Below, piece by piece: positions 26,738-35,012 of a stretch of 46,620 nucleotides of DNA (within the stretch, counting starts at the first letter, position 1; each line of letters begins with the position of its first letter). The DNA lies in contig JARBUN010000037.1 in NCBI GenBank assembly GCA_029239635.1, forward strand, positions 1 through 46,620, read 5' to 3'. The stretch is from Microbacterium sp. (GTDB lineage: Bacteria; Actinomycetota; Actinomycetes; Actinomycetales; Microbacteriaceae). Below the pieces are notes generated by a model. The model had not been told where the DNA came from. It made no database searches and saw only the letters and a list, made by a program, of their open reading frames with translations. The position numbers and the translations under genes are program-made.

Positions 26738-27622
26738 TCAGCGTCCGGCCCCCGCCGACAGGCCCGCCTTCACGTGACGTTGCGCGGCGAGGATCACCAC
26801 GAGCGCCGGGACGCTCGCGATGAGGGACGCGGCCATGGTCGCCGCCCACGTGTTCAGGTTCGAGCTGCTGAGGGCGTAGATCAGCACCGAGACGGGGTAC
26901 ATCTCGTTGCGGTTGACCAGCGTCAGTCCGAACAGGAGGTCGCCCCAACTGAAGAGGAAGGCGAACACCCCGGCGGTGACGATCGCATTGCGCGAGAGCG
27001 GGATGACGATGCGCCAGAGCGTGCCGATCGGCCCGAGCCCGTCGACGGTCGACGCCTCGATGACCTCGGTGTCGAGACGGAGCATGAACGCCCGCATCAC
27101 GATGATCGCGAACGGCACGCCGGCGGTGGAGTTGGCGAGGATCAGGCCGAGGAAGGTGTTCAGCAGGCCCCACGAGTTGAACATCGCGTAGAACGAGGTC
27201 GCGAGCACGACGCTCGGGACCATCTGCGCGAGCAGCAGGAGGATGAGCGCCAGGCTCACCGCGCGCGAACGCAGACGGCTGAGCGCATAGGCCGCCGGGA
27301 TCGCGACGAGGAGGGTCACCAGGACCGATCCCAGCGAGACGAGGAGCGACACCCGCAGACCACCGAGGCCGGCGTCGTCGAGGGCGGTCTCGTAGCCGCC
27401 GAGCCCGGGCGAGGTCGGGAACCAAGCGGTGTCGGCGGAGTTCGCCGACGGCTGGAAGGATGCCGAGACCATCCAGTAGACGGGGAAGAGGTAGACCGCC
27501 AGCACGATCACCGTGAGGAGGGTCCACATCCAGCCGCGACGGCGGCGGCGGGAGCGCGGCTCCGGAGACGCGGGTGGGGCGATCGGGGCCGGGGACACGG
27601 GGGCGGACTGCACAGTGGTCAT
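26738..27622 (-). CDS. Carbohydrate ABC transporter permease, MalG-like
   Basis: The 294-residue protein has a Pro/Arg-rich cytoplasmic N-terminus and six membrane helices. The EAA loop with the consensus (EASTVDGLGPIGTLWRIVIPLS) docks on the ATPase. It is of the CUT1 MalG type, the second permease of oligosaccharide importers. The ATG overlaps the stop of the other permease by 4 nt. No ATPase gene is in the operon, as is usual when a shared MsiK-type ATPase serves several importers. Confidence 0.9.
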   Translation of the reverse strand: MTTVQSAPVSPAPIAPPASPEPRSRRRRRGWMWTLLTVIVLAVYLFPVYWMVSASFQPSANSADTAWFPTSPGLGGYETALDDAGLGGLRVSLLVSLGSVLVTLLVAIPAAYALSRLRSRAVSLALILLLLAQMVPSVVLATSFYAMFNSWGLLNTFLGLILANSTAGVPFAIIVMRAFMLRLDTEVIEASTVDGLGPIGTLWRIVIPLSRNAIVTAGVFAFLFSWGDLLFGLTLVNRNEMYPVSVLIYALSSSNLNTWAATMAASLIASVPALVVILAAQRHVKAGLSAGAGR

Positions 27623-28569
27623 CGTTCGGCACGCTCCCTGCGCATCGACAGGATGGTGTAGACGATCGCGAAGACGATGCTGATGCCGAGAAGAAGCATC
27701 CCGTACGCCCCGCCCAGGCCGAACTCGAACTGCTGGAACGCCTGGCGATAGGACAGGAGTCCGAGCGTCACGGTGCTGTTGGCGGGTCCGCCCGCGGTGA
27801 GCACGAGCACGAGGTCGACGATCAGCAGCGTGTACACGACGCTCATCACGACGAGCACCGAGACGACCGGCCAGATGGTCGGCAGGACGATCGCCGTGAG
27901 GCGACGCCACGCGCCCGCCCCGTCGAGCTGCGCCGCCTCGAGCTGCTCGGCGGGGACCTGTTTGAGGGCCGCGCCGAGGATCGTCGCCCAGTACGGCAGG
28001 CTCGCCCACACGGCCACCACGATGACCGCGGGAAGAGCCGTGGCCGGGTTGGCCAGCCACGCCTCGGCGGGCAGGCGCAGGGCCTTCAACACCTCGTTGA
28101 TGGGGCCTTCCCCCGCCAGGAGCGACTTCCAGACCGTCGCGACGACGACGGCCGGGAGCAGCCACGGCAGCAGGATGAGGGTGGGCAGCCAGCGGCTCCC
28201 CGGGAAGCGACGCGAGAACAGCAGGGCGAGGGCGAGCCCGAGCACGAGCTCCACCACGACGGAGACGACCGTGATGACGACCGTGTTGATGAGGGCTCGG
28301 GTCGTCACGGGTTCGGCGAGGATCGCCTCGAAGTTCGCGGTGCCGACGAAGGGAGCCCGTCCGGTGATGAAGGTGCCGGTGCGGAACTCGGTGGTGCTCA
28401 TGAAGATCCCGTACCCCAGAGGGAACAGGAAGAAGAGCAGGAAGAACACCAGAGCCGGTGCGAGGAACGCCCCCAACTCGGCCCGCGAGCGGCCCGCCAG
28501 AGACAGCCGGGGCCGGCCGGGGGACGATCTCCCCGGCCGGCCGGCCGTTCTCACATCGGTGGCGGTCAC
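27619..28569 (-). CDS. Sugar ABC transporter permease, MalF-like
   Basis: The 316-residue protein begins at a GTG overlapping the stop of the binding-protein gene (GTGA). After an Arg/Pro/Gly-rich N-terminus it has six membrane helices and the EAA loop (EAAQLDGAGAWRRLTAIVLPT). The C-terminal helix ends SMRRERAER. It forms the heterodimeric channel with the downstream MalG-like protein. The substrate is most likely a sugar by family, though a nucleoside or other polyol cannot be excluded given the nucleoside hydrolase next door. Confidence 0.9.
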   Translation of the reverse strand: MTATDVRTAGRPGRSSPGRPRLSLAGRSRAELGAFLAPALVFFLLFFLFPLGYGIFMSTTEFRTGTFITGRAPFVGTANFEAILAEPVTTRALINTVVITVVSVVVELVLGLALALLFSRRFPGSRWLPTLILLPWLLPAVVVATVWKSLLAGEGPINEVLKALRLPAEAWLANPATALPAVIVVAVWASLPYWATILGAALKQVPAEQLEAAQLDGAGAWRRLTAIVLPTIWPVVSVLVVMSVVYTLLIVDLVLVLTAGGPANSTVTLGLLSYRQAFQQFEFGLGGAYGMLLLGISIVFAIVYTILSMRRERAER

Positions 28570-29804
28570 TGACCGGCGACCTGCTTCAGCGCGGCTTCCG
28601 CGGTCTCCCCGCCCACCGTTGCGGACTGGATCGCATCCACGTACTTCTGCTGGAGGGTGTTCCACTCCGTGCCCAGCTGGGCCGTGTTGTAGGCGCCGTC
28701 GACGGCATCCACGAACGGGGCGGCCGCCGGGACCTGCTCGACGAAGGTGGCCTGAGCGCTGGTGAGAGCCGGGATGTACCCACCCTTCGTGGCGGTGTCG
28801 ACCTGGTTGTCCTCGGACGCGCGGCACTTCACCAGGGCCGCGGCGGCCGCTTCCTTCTGCTGGTCGGCGTTGGCGGCGACGCCGTAGACGTAGCCGAGCA
28901 GGTTGGCGCGCGGCGACTCGCCGGCCTTCGCGGTGGGGAAGGGGAAGGTGCCGTAGTCGAAGGGGATCGAGGTGTCGACGAGGTTCCACGGGCCGGAGAC
29001 CGTCATGGCGGCCGCGCCCGAGGTCCACTGGTCGATCGACTTCCAGCCCTGGTTGACGAACTCGGGCGACAGGGAGCCGTTCGCGACGAGCTTCTTGTAG
29101 AGGTCCACGCTGTCGACCGCGCCCGGGCTCGTGGGGTCGGCGGGGTCGCCGCCGGCCGAGAGCAGGAAGGGCAGGAAGTACGTCGCCGTCGAGCCGTCGC
29201 CGCCGATGCCGGGCAGGATGATGCCCTTCTGGTTCGCCGTGGTGAGCGAGCCGGCGAGCTTCACGAGGTCGTCGAAGGTCTTCGGGGCGGTCTCGGGGAC
29301 GCCCGCGGCGGCGAAGGCGGCCTTGTTGTAGAAGATCGCGTAGTCCTCGACCTGCACGGGCAGGCCGTACAGCGTGCCGTCGTAATCGCCGAGGCCCGCG
29401 ACGCTCTCGGCGAGGCCGTCGGTCGAGACGTCGTACTGCCCGAGGTCGGCGAGCACGCCCTGCGAGGCGAGCTGGGGGAGCTGGGTGTCGGTGGAGAGCA
29501 GGGCGACGTCGGGGAGCGCCTTGGCCCCGGCCGCCTGCAGCAGCTTGGTCGTGTAGTCGCCGGACTGCGTCTGGACGTCGACCGTGATGCCGAGCTGCGA
29601 GGCGCAGTCCTCGAAGTACTTCTTCTGCAGGCCCTGGTACGGCTCGAAGTCGATGCTGTTCCACACGGTGAGCGAGACGCCCTGGAAGCCGTCCGTCTTC
29701 GCCGGGGCGGACTGTCCGCCCGCGCAGCCGGCGAGTGTCAGCGCGCCCACGAGTCCGATCGCGGGAAGGGCGAGGCGGCGCAGCCGCGACGAGGAGAGAG
29801 CCAT
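28566..29804 (-). CDS. Extracellular solute-binding lipoprotein of a CUT1 ABC importer
   Basis: The 412-residue protein has a signal peptide with lipobox LAGC (Arg-Arg before a hydrophobic core). The family-1 sugar-binding pattern follows: SLTVWNSIDFEPYQ near the N-terminus, YGLPVQVEDYAIFYNKAAF and TVSGPWNL. It is the first gene of a three-gene operon with two permeases, all joined by 4-nt overlaps. The ATG at 29804 puts the signal peptide at the very start. It is divergent from the nucleoside hydrolase gene across 205 nt. Confidence 0.9.
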   Translation of the reverse strand: MALSSSRLRRLALPAIGLVGALTLAGCAGGQSAPAKTDGFQGVSLTVWNSIDFEPYQGLQKKYFEDCASQLGITVDVQTQSGDYTTKLLQAAGAKALPDVALLSTDTQLPQLASQGVLADLGQYDVSTDGLAESVAGLGDYDGTLYGLPVQVEDYAIFYNKAAFAAAGVPETAPKTFDDLVKLAGSLTTANQKGIILPGIGGDGSTATYFLPFLLSAGGDPADPTSPGAVDSVDLYKKLVANGSLSPEFVNQGWKSIDQWTSGAAAMTVSGPWNLVDTSIPFDYGTFPFPTAKAGESPRANLLGYVYGVAANADQQKEAAAAALVKCRASEDNQVDTATKGGYIPALTSAQATFVEQVPAAAPFVDAVDGAYNTAQLGTEWNTLQQKYVDAIQSATVGGETAEAALKQVAGQ

Positions 29805-29933
29805 GTGTGGTCCGTTTCCCGACCGGCGCGCCATCGCCGATCGCTGAGTGCTGTGTGGGGGAGCGGGTCGGGTCCCGCGACGATGCTCACTCTGCTGCCT
29901 CCACATGACGAACAGGGAACAAGAGCGTCACGC

Positions 29934-29944
29934 GGTGTAACACC
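29934..29944. promoter_or_regulatory. Short palindrome, possible operator in the divergent promoter region
   Basis: GGTGTAACACC is an exact palindrome around one central base, placed between the divergent transporter and nucleoside hydrolase genes. It sits where a local repressor might control both. No regulator gene is adjacent, so this is only a suggestion. Confidence 0.3.
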
Positions 29945-30009
29945 TGCCCCCGCGGGCGCTCCGGGGCGGGCAGGCTGAGAGCATCCCCATCTCTGCACCA
30001 GGAGCGCTC

Positions 30010-31020
30010 ATGGCATCCCTTCCCGTCCCCTCCGTCGACGCGCCCCGGGCGCGTCAGCGCGTGCTCGTCGACACCGACACCGGCCTCGACGACGCCCACT
30101 CGCTCATGTACCTGCTCGCGCAGCCGGATGTCGAGATCGAGGCGATCACGACGATCTACGGCAACACGCCCGTCGAGGACTCGGCGCGCAACGTCCGCAC
30201 CGTCCTCCGGCTCGCGGGGCGCGAGGACATCCCCGTCCACCTCGGCGAGGCCGCCCCGATCGAGGGCGAGGCGTCCATCGCCGACTTCGTGCACGGCACC
30301 GATGGTCTCGGCGACCGCTTCGAGCGGGCCGAGCTGCGCGTCGAGGACGAGAGCGCGGTGGATGCCATCGTCCGCATCGCCGCGGAGAACCCGGGCGAGG
30401 TCGACCTCCACCCCCTCGGCCCGCTCACCAACATCGCCCGGGCGCTCGAGCGCGACCCGGAGCTGTTCCTGAAGTTCCGCTCGGTCGTGATCATGGGCGG
30501 TGCCGGCGCGTACCCGCCGCCCGGCGGAGCGACCCTGACGGACGCCAACACGGCCAACGACCGGCGGGCGGCCGAGATCGTCTTCGGCGCGGCCAACAAC
30601 GGCAATGTCGTGATGGTGGGCGTGAACGTCACGGCCCAGGCGATCCTCGACGAGCACGTGCTCGCGGTGCTGCGCGGGACCGGTACCCCGTGGGCGTCGT
30701 TCGCCGGCGAGGTACTGGACGCCTACAACGACTTCTACCAGTACAAGTGGGGACGTCGGATCTCGTCGGCGCACGACGGTCTGGCCACGGTCGTGCTGCA
30801 CCGTCCCGAGATCGTCACCGGCTGGATCGAGGGCCCGGTGGACTACACCCCGTATGCGGACTCGCTCGCCACCCGCATCGCCCTGACCAGCGACGGTCTC
30901 CCGCTGGCCTGGGGGACGCCCGAGGGGCCGACGATCCGCGCTGTCACGTCTTTCGACAAGACCGCGTTCCTGCGACGCTTCGTGCAGGCCCTCTCGACGG
31001 GCCCGGCTCCGCGCGACTGA
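30010..31020 (+). CDS. Inosine/uridine-preferring nucleoside hydrolase family protein
   Basis: The 336-residue protein has the calcium-binding N-terminal signature VLVDTDTGLDDAHSLMYLL (Asp cluster at 21-28), TTIYGNTPVEDSARN, HPLGPLTNIA and SVVIMGGAG, and the catalytic-region His in SAHDGLATV. Such enzymes cleave the N-glycosidic bond of nucleosides to a base and ribose. The ATG follows CAGGAG. It faces the four-gene SAHH-like operon across a stem-loop and is divergent from a CUT1 importer, which together suggests uptake and breakdown of a nucleoside-type compound. That link is inference. Confidence 0.9.
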   Translation: MASLPVPSVDAPRARQRVLVDTDTGLDDAHSLMYLLAQPDVEIEAITTIYGNTPVEDSARNVRTVLRLAGREDIPVHLGEAAPIEGEASIADFVHGTDGLGDRFERAELRVEDESAVDAIVRIAAENPGEVDLHPLGPLTNIARALERDPELFLKFRSVVIMGGAGAYPPPGGATLTDANTANDRRAAEIVFGAANNGNVVMVGVNVTAQAILDEHVLAVLRGTGTPWASFAGEVLDAYNDFYQYKWGRRISSAHDGLATVVLHRPEIVTGWIEGPVDYTPYADSLATRIALTSDGLPLAWGTPEGPTIRAVTSFDKTAFLRRFVQALSTGPAPRD

Positions 31021-31031
31021 GCAGGGTTCGC

Positions 31032-31074
31032 GCGACGTGCCGTCGCTCCGCGGGAGGGGTGCGCGGCACGTCGC
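31032..31074. terminator. Stem-loop between convergent nucleoside hydrolase and monooxygenase genes
   Basis: An exact 11-bp inverted repeat (31032-31042 with 31064-31074) surrounds a 21-nt loop in the 77-nt convergent gap. It can serve both directions. Confidence 0.6.
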
Positions 31075-31097
31075 TCAGCTCGGGCCGCCGCTCCCGC

Positions 31098-32465
31098 TCA
31101 GCGGAGTCGGGCGCGGGCCGGGTGGTCGTCGGCGAGACGGTCGCGGCGGTCCGTGCGCAGGCGGGAGCGGAACGTGCCGTCCTTCGGGAACCCGCCGTAC
31201 AGGCCGCGCTCCGTGAGGGCCGGGACGAGCAGTTCGGCGAAGTCCTCGACGGACGCGGGTGAGAGGAACGGGTGCAGGAGGAAACCGTCGACGCCCGACT
31301 CCTCGACGAAGGAGCCGATCGCGTCGGCCACGGCATCCGGCGTCCCGAGGAACCGATCGTCCGCGAAGGCGGTGACCCTCGCGAACTGCCGGCGCACGTC
31401 GCCCGCGGTGAGCACGGGCGCGTCGCCGCGAGTCTCCTTCGTCTGCGTGGCGTTCGTCGCGCGCTTGACCAGGGGCTCGTCGTCGGCGTACCGCGAGAAG
31501 TCGATGCCGCCCCACCCGGCGTACGCCGCGAGCTGCGCCTCGGGCGAGTAGTGCTGCTGGAGCGAGTCGATCTTCTCCTGCACGGCGATGTCGGTCGGGG
31601 CCACCACGAGGTTCATCCCGACCACGGCGCGGATCTGCGAGGCATCCCGGCCCAGCTCCTCGGCTCGTCGACGGATGCCGGCCAGCCCCTCGCGAATGGC
31701 GACGGGGTCGCTGTCGCCCACGAAGATCAGCTCGGCGTGCCGGGCCGCGAACTCGCGGCCGCGCGGTGACCACCCGGCCTGGATGACGACCGGGGTGCGC
31801 TGCGGGGACGGGGTGCTCAGGTGCGGTCCGGCGACCCGGAAGTGCTCGCCCTCGTGGTCGATGCGGTGCACCTTGGCGGGGTCGGCGAAAAGGCCCGAGG
31901 CCTTGTCTCCGACGAAGGCGTCGTCTTCCCAGCTGCGTTCCCACAGCGCGTAGGCGACCTCGAGGAACTCGTCGGCCCGGTCGTAGCGCTGGTCGTGCGC
32001 GAGCACGTCGAGGCCGAAGTTGGCGGCGGCCCCGGGCAGGTACGACGTGACGACGTTCCATCCGATGCGTCCGTCGGTGAGGTGGTCGAGGGTCGAGAAC
32101 CGGCGCGCGTGCGAGAAGGGGTGCTCGTACGTCGTCGAGACCGTGGTGCCGAAGGCGAGGTTCTCGGTGACCGCGGCCAGCGCCGGGATGTGCAGCATCG
32201 GGTCGAGCGCGGGCAGTTCGACGCCCGTCTCGATCGCGGTCGCCGCGGATCCGCGGTACGTGTCGTACATCCCGAGCACGTCGCCGAAGAAGAACAGGTC
32301 CATGCCGGCGGCCTCGACGCGGCGCGCCTGGTCGGTCCAATAGCGCAGAGAGGTCGCGGTCAGACGCTCGTCGGCCGGGTGGGTCCACATGCTCGCCGCG
32401 GACGAGCCGTTGCCGACGCACGCCTGCTCGTACAGACCGAAGAGGAGCGGGCGGGGGTCAGACAT
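31098..32465 (-). CDS. NtaA/SnaA/DszA-type FMN-dependent monooxygenase (LLM class)
   Basis: The 455-residue luciferase-like flavin enzyme shows the NtaA-family core: DLFFFGDVLGMYDTY, HIPALAAVTENLAFGTTVSTTYEHPF, STLDHLTDGRIGWNVVTSY and VVIQAGWSPRGREFAARHAE. Members use FMNH2 from a separate reductase to oxidise C-N or C-S bonds in compounds such as nitrilotriacetate, dibenzothiophene sulfone or alkyl sulfones. No flavin reductase is in the window. It is the last gene of the four-gene operon, and its start overlaps the amidohydrolase by 8 nt. A sulfur-containing or N-heterocyclic substrate would fit the operon. Confidence 0.88.
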   Translation of the reverse strand: MSDPRPLLFGLYEQACVGNGSSAASMWTHPADERLTATSLRYWTDQARRVEAAGMDLFFFGDVLGMYDTYRGSAATAIETGVELPALDPMLHIPALAAVTENLAFGTTVSTTYEHPFSHARRFSTLDHLTDGRIGWNVVTSYLPGAAANFGLDVLAHDQRYDRADEFLEVAYALWERSWEDDAFVGDKASGLFADPAKVHRIDHEGEHFRVAGPHLSTPSPQRTPVVIQAGWSPRGREFAARHAELIFVGDSDPVAIREGLAGIRRRAEELGRDASQIRAVVGMNLVVAPTDIAVQEKIDSLQQHYSPEAQLAAYAGWGGIDFSRYADDEPLVKRATNATQTKETRGDAPVLTAGDVRRQFARVTAFADDRFLGTPDAVADAIGSFVEESGVDGFLLHPFLSPASVEDFAELLVPALTERGLYGGFPKDGTFRSRLRTDRRDRLADDHPARARLR

Positions 32466-33756
32466 TCGCGGTGATCCGTTCTTCTCGGGCGGGGGTGCGC
32501 CAGCGGACGTGCCCGCCGACGACGGTGAGGGATGCCTCGGCGGGGCCGGCCTCGACGAGTTCCGCGAGCGCGTCCTCGGGCGTCGTGGCCGAGACCGGGA
32601 AGACCGCGAGGTCGGCGCGAGCACCGATCTCCAGGATGCCGGTGGGGTCGGTGGCATCCAGTCCCAGCGCGTGCGCCCCGCCGGCGGTGGCGGCATGGAA
32701 GAGGCGGGCGTGCAGATCGCCGTCGGTGTAGCCCTGGTCGCGCGCCAGGGCGTGCAGGGCGGCGACGTCCTGCCACACGGAGAGGCTCGGCGACGACGAG
32801 AGGGAATCGGTGCCGACGGCTATCGCGTTGCCCTCACGCAGGTAGGCCGCGATGGGCGGCGGGTCGAGGCCGATGACGGCGTTGGACCGCGGGCAGAGGG
32901 CGACGCTGACCCCGCGGTCGCGGAGGAGGCGGCGGTCGTCCGCGTCGACGTAGATGCCGTGCGCGAGGTGGGTCGTCGGGGTGAGCGCGCCGAGCGAGTC
33001 CAGGTAGGCGATGACCCCCGTGCCGACGCCGTTCCCGCTCAGGAGCGCGAACTCGCCGCGGCCGTTCGCGCGCCACCGGTCGGCGAGATCGCCGGTGCCG
33101 GTGCGGACGTACGCGTCCTCCCACGCCGACTCGGCCGCGTGGATGTGCTGGCGCACGCCCCACTCGGCGGCCAGGCGGGACAGGTCGCGGATGACCTCGG
33201 TGTCGAGGGAGTAGATCGCGTGGGGGGAGAGGCCCGTCGACGGGGGAGTGGGCAGCGCGTTCAGCTGCGCGCGGACGGTGTCGGGCCCGCCGAGCCGCCA
33301 GGCGCTGTCGGTCCACCCGAGCACCTCCCAGAAGGCGATGCCGTGGAGCCCCGCTTCGTGCACGGCGCTGCCGGCCGCGGCGTCCGTGACGATCTCGGCG
33401 ACGGCGGTCGTCCCCGCGCGCAGACACAGCGCCGCTCCGGCCGCCGCGGACGCGCTCCAGTCGCGCGGGAGCGGGTAGAGCTCCATGAACGCACTGATCC
33501 ACGACTCGAACCCGTCGTGCGACGCGCGCCCCACCGCCGCCATGTCGGTGTACTGCAAGTGGGTGTGCGCGTTCACGAGTCCCGGGGTCAGCGCCCCGTC
33601 CCATTCCTGCACCTCGGCATCAGGGAACCCGCGGAGCACCTCGTCGAAGCGGCCGACCGCCACGATCCGACCGCCGCGAACGGCGGCGGCCCCATCGGCG
33701 AGAGCCGGAGCACCCGGGGAGAGGACCGCGCGGGCGCGGTGCACCGTGACGGTCAT
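32458..33756 (-). CDS. Amidohydrolase of the aminofutalosine/SAH deaminase type
   Basis: The 432-residue protein has the composite beta-sandwich plus TIM barrel of the amidohydrolase superfamily. Metal ligands are in VNAHTHLQYTD (His64, His66), HIHAAES (His206 with catalytic Glu209), HLAHG and VGTDSLSS (Asp317). The pattern resembles aminofutalosine deaminase, SAH/MTA deaminase and TRZ/ATZ relatives, so deamination of an adenine-like ring is plausible. Its ATG overlaps the SAHH-like gene by 4 nt and its end overlaps the monooxygenase by 8 nt. An adenine-like 6-amino group as target is inference. Confidence 0.87.
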   Translation of the reverse strand: MTVTVHRARAVLSPGAPALADGAAAVRGGRIVAVGRFDEVLRGFPDAEVQEWDGALTPGLVNAHTHLQYTDMAAVGRASHDGFESWISAFMELYPLPRDWSASAAAGAALCLRAGTTAVAEIVTDAAAGSAVHEAGLHGIAFWEVLGWTDSAWRLGGPDTVRAQLNALPTPPSTGLSPHAIYSLDTEVIRDLSRLAAEWGVRQHIHAAESAWEDAYVRTGTGDLADRWRANGRGEFALLSGNGVGTGVIAYLDSLGALTPTTHLAHGIYVDADDRRLLRDRGVSVALCPRSNAVIGLDPPPIAAYLREGNAIAVGTDSLSSSPSLSVWQDVAALHALARDQGYTDGDLHARLFHAATAGGAHALGLDATDPTGILEIGARADLAVFPVSATTPEDALAELVEAGPAEASLTVVGGHVRWRTPAREERITANV

Positions 33757-35012
33757 TCGTCTCCTTCTTCGTGCGAGTTCCACGAGGCGAGGAAGTCCCG
33801 TTGAGCAGGCGAGACGGTGTCGACCGTGCCGCCGAAGGAGGCCAGGGCGATGGCCGCGACCTCGTCGTCCGCGGCCCGCGGCAGGTCGTGCACCGCGGCG
33901 TCGAGCCCGACCGTGGCGAGCAGGTACTCGACGGAGGCCAGCTGCACCCCGAAGGACAGGTCCATGATCTCCACGGGATTGCCCTCGGCCGCGCTGACGT
34001 TCAGGCAGTTGCCGTCGTCGAGCACGTGCACGACCGAACCGCTCGGCATCCGGATCGTCGACACCGCCCCGTCGCGCGCCAGCTCGGTCGCACCGGCCGC
34101 GCGGGCGGCATCCAGAGCGATCTCCTGGGAAACCCCGCCGCCCACGGCCACGATCGCCCCGGTGGGCAGAGCGTCGAGATGCCCGACGTCCACGGTGTGC
34201 CGGATGCCGGTGGCCGAGATCACGAAGTCGGCGTCGGCGACGGCCTGAGCAAGGGTGCGCACCGCGAAGCCCGCGAACGCGGCCTGCAGCGCCGCCACCG
34301 GGTCGGTCTCCGTCACGATCACCCGCGCGCCCAGGGCGGCGGCGTGCTCGGCGATGCCGGAACCCACGCGGCCGTAGCCGACGACGACGACGGTCGCGCC
34401 GCGGAGCGAGCGGTCCGCGACGTCGGCCACGGCGAACACGACCGACTGCCCCGTGCCGTGGCGGTTGTCGAACAGCGACTTCGACCGCGCGTCGTTGGCG
34501 GCGACCACCGGGATGCGCAGGGCTCCCTCGGCGTGCATGCGTCGCAGGGGGCGCACGCCGCTCGTCGTCTGCTCGGTCGCTCCGCGCATCTGCGCCACGA
34601 CATCGGGACGCTCGAGATGCACGAGCCGGATCGTCGAGGCGCCGTCGTCGACGATCACCTCGGGCCGATGGTCGAGCAAGGCGAACGCGTTCTCGCGGTC
34701 CTCCGACCGGCCGGCCTCCGCCCGCGCGTACACCGGCAGCCCCGCGTGGGTCAACGCCGCGGCGACCGCGTCGTCGGTGTTGCGACCCGCGGACGTGACC
34801 GTGACCTCGGCTCCCGCCTCCGCCAGGGCGAGGGCGACGGTCGCGGTCTTCGGCTCGAGGACGTCGGAGACCCCGATCCGCACCCCCGCGACGGTCCCGG
34901 CTTCGCGCAGACGGTCGGAGAGCGCGACCGTCACGGGCATGTGCGCGCGCGCCCAGTCGATGCGGTCCTGGCCCGCGCGCCACAGCGACGGGTCGGCGAT
35001 GCGTCCGGTCAC
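33753..35012 (-). CDS. Divergent S-adenosylhomocysteine hydrolase-like protein
   Basis: The 419-residue protein aligns along its whole length with short bacterial SAHH: DDGAS (122-126), ATEQTTSG, NDARSKSLFDNRHGTGQS (173-190) and NAD loop GYGRVGSG (212-219), then EGNPVEIMDLSF. Retained residues include the DDG Asp and the Lys178, Asp182 and Asn183 of the substrate loop. Lost are the His of the LHxTxET motif (here VLEPKTA), the His after the NAD domain (GGGVS for xGHFD) and the His of the GHP motif (GNP). The Glu before TT is Gln. A changed substrate or non-hydrolase role is likely. The GTG overlaps the upstream gene by 4 nt. Confidence 0.85.
   Translation of the reverse strand: MTGRIADPSLWRAGQDRIDWARAHMPVTVALSDRLREAGTVAGVRIGVSDVLEPKTATVALALAEAGAEVTVTSAGRNTDDAVAAALTHAGLPVYARAEAGRSEDRENAFALLDHRPEVIVDDGASTIRLVHLERPDVVAQMRGATEQTTSGVRPLRRMHAEGALRIPVVAANDARSKSLFDNRHGTGQSVVFAVADVADRSLRGATVVVVGYGRVGSGIAEHAAALGARVIVTETDPVAALQAAFAGFAVRTLAQAVADADFVISATGIRHTVDVGHLDALPTGAIVAVGGGVSQEIALDAARAAGATELARDGAVSTIRMPSGSVVHVLDDGNCLNVSAAEGNPVEIMDLSFGVQLASVEYLLATVGLDAAVHDLPRAADDEVAAIALASFGGTVDTVSPAQRDFLASWNSHEEGDE

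Noticed and set aside
28458..29978. 506-codon plus-strand frame opposite the binding protein
   Set aside because: The composition (Val/Arg/Gly/Glu repeats) is typical of an antisense frame; the opposite strand has a clear lipoprotein gene in an operon.
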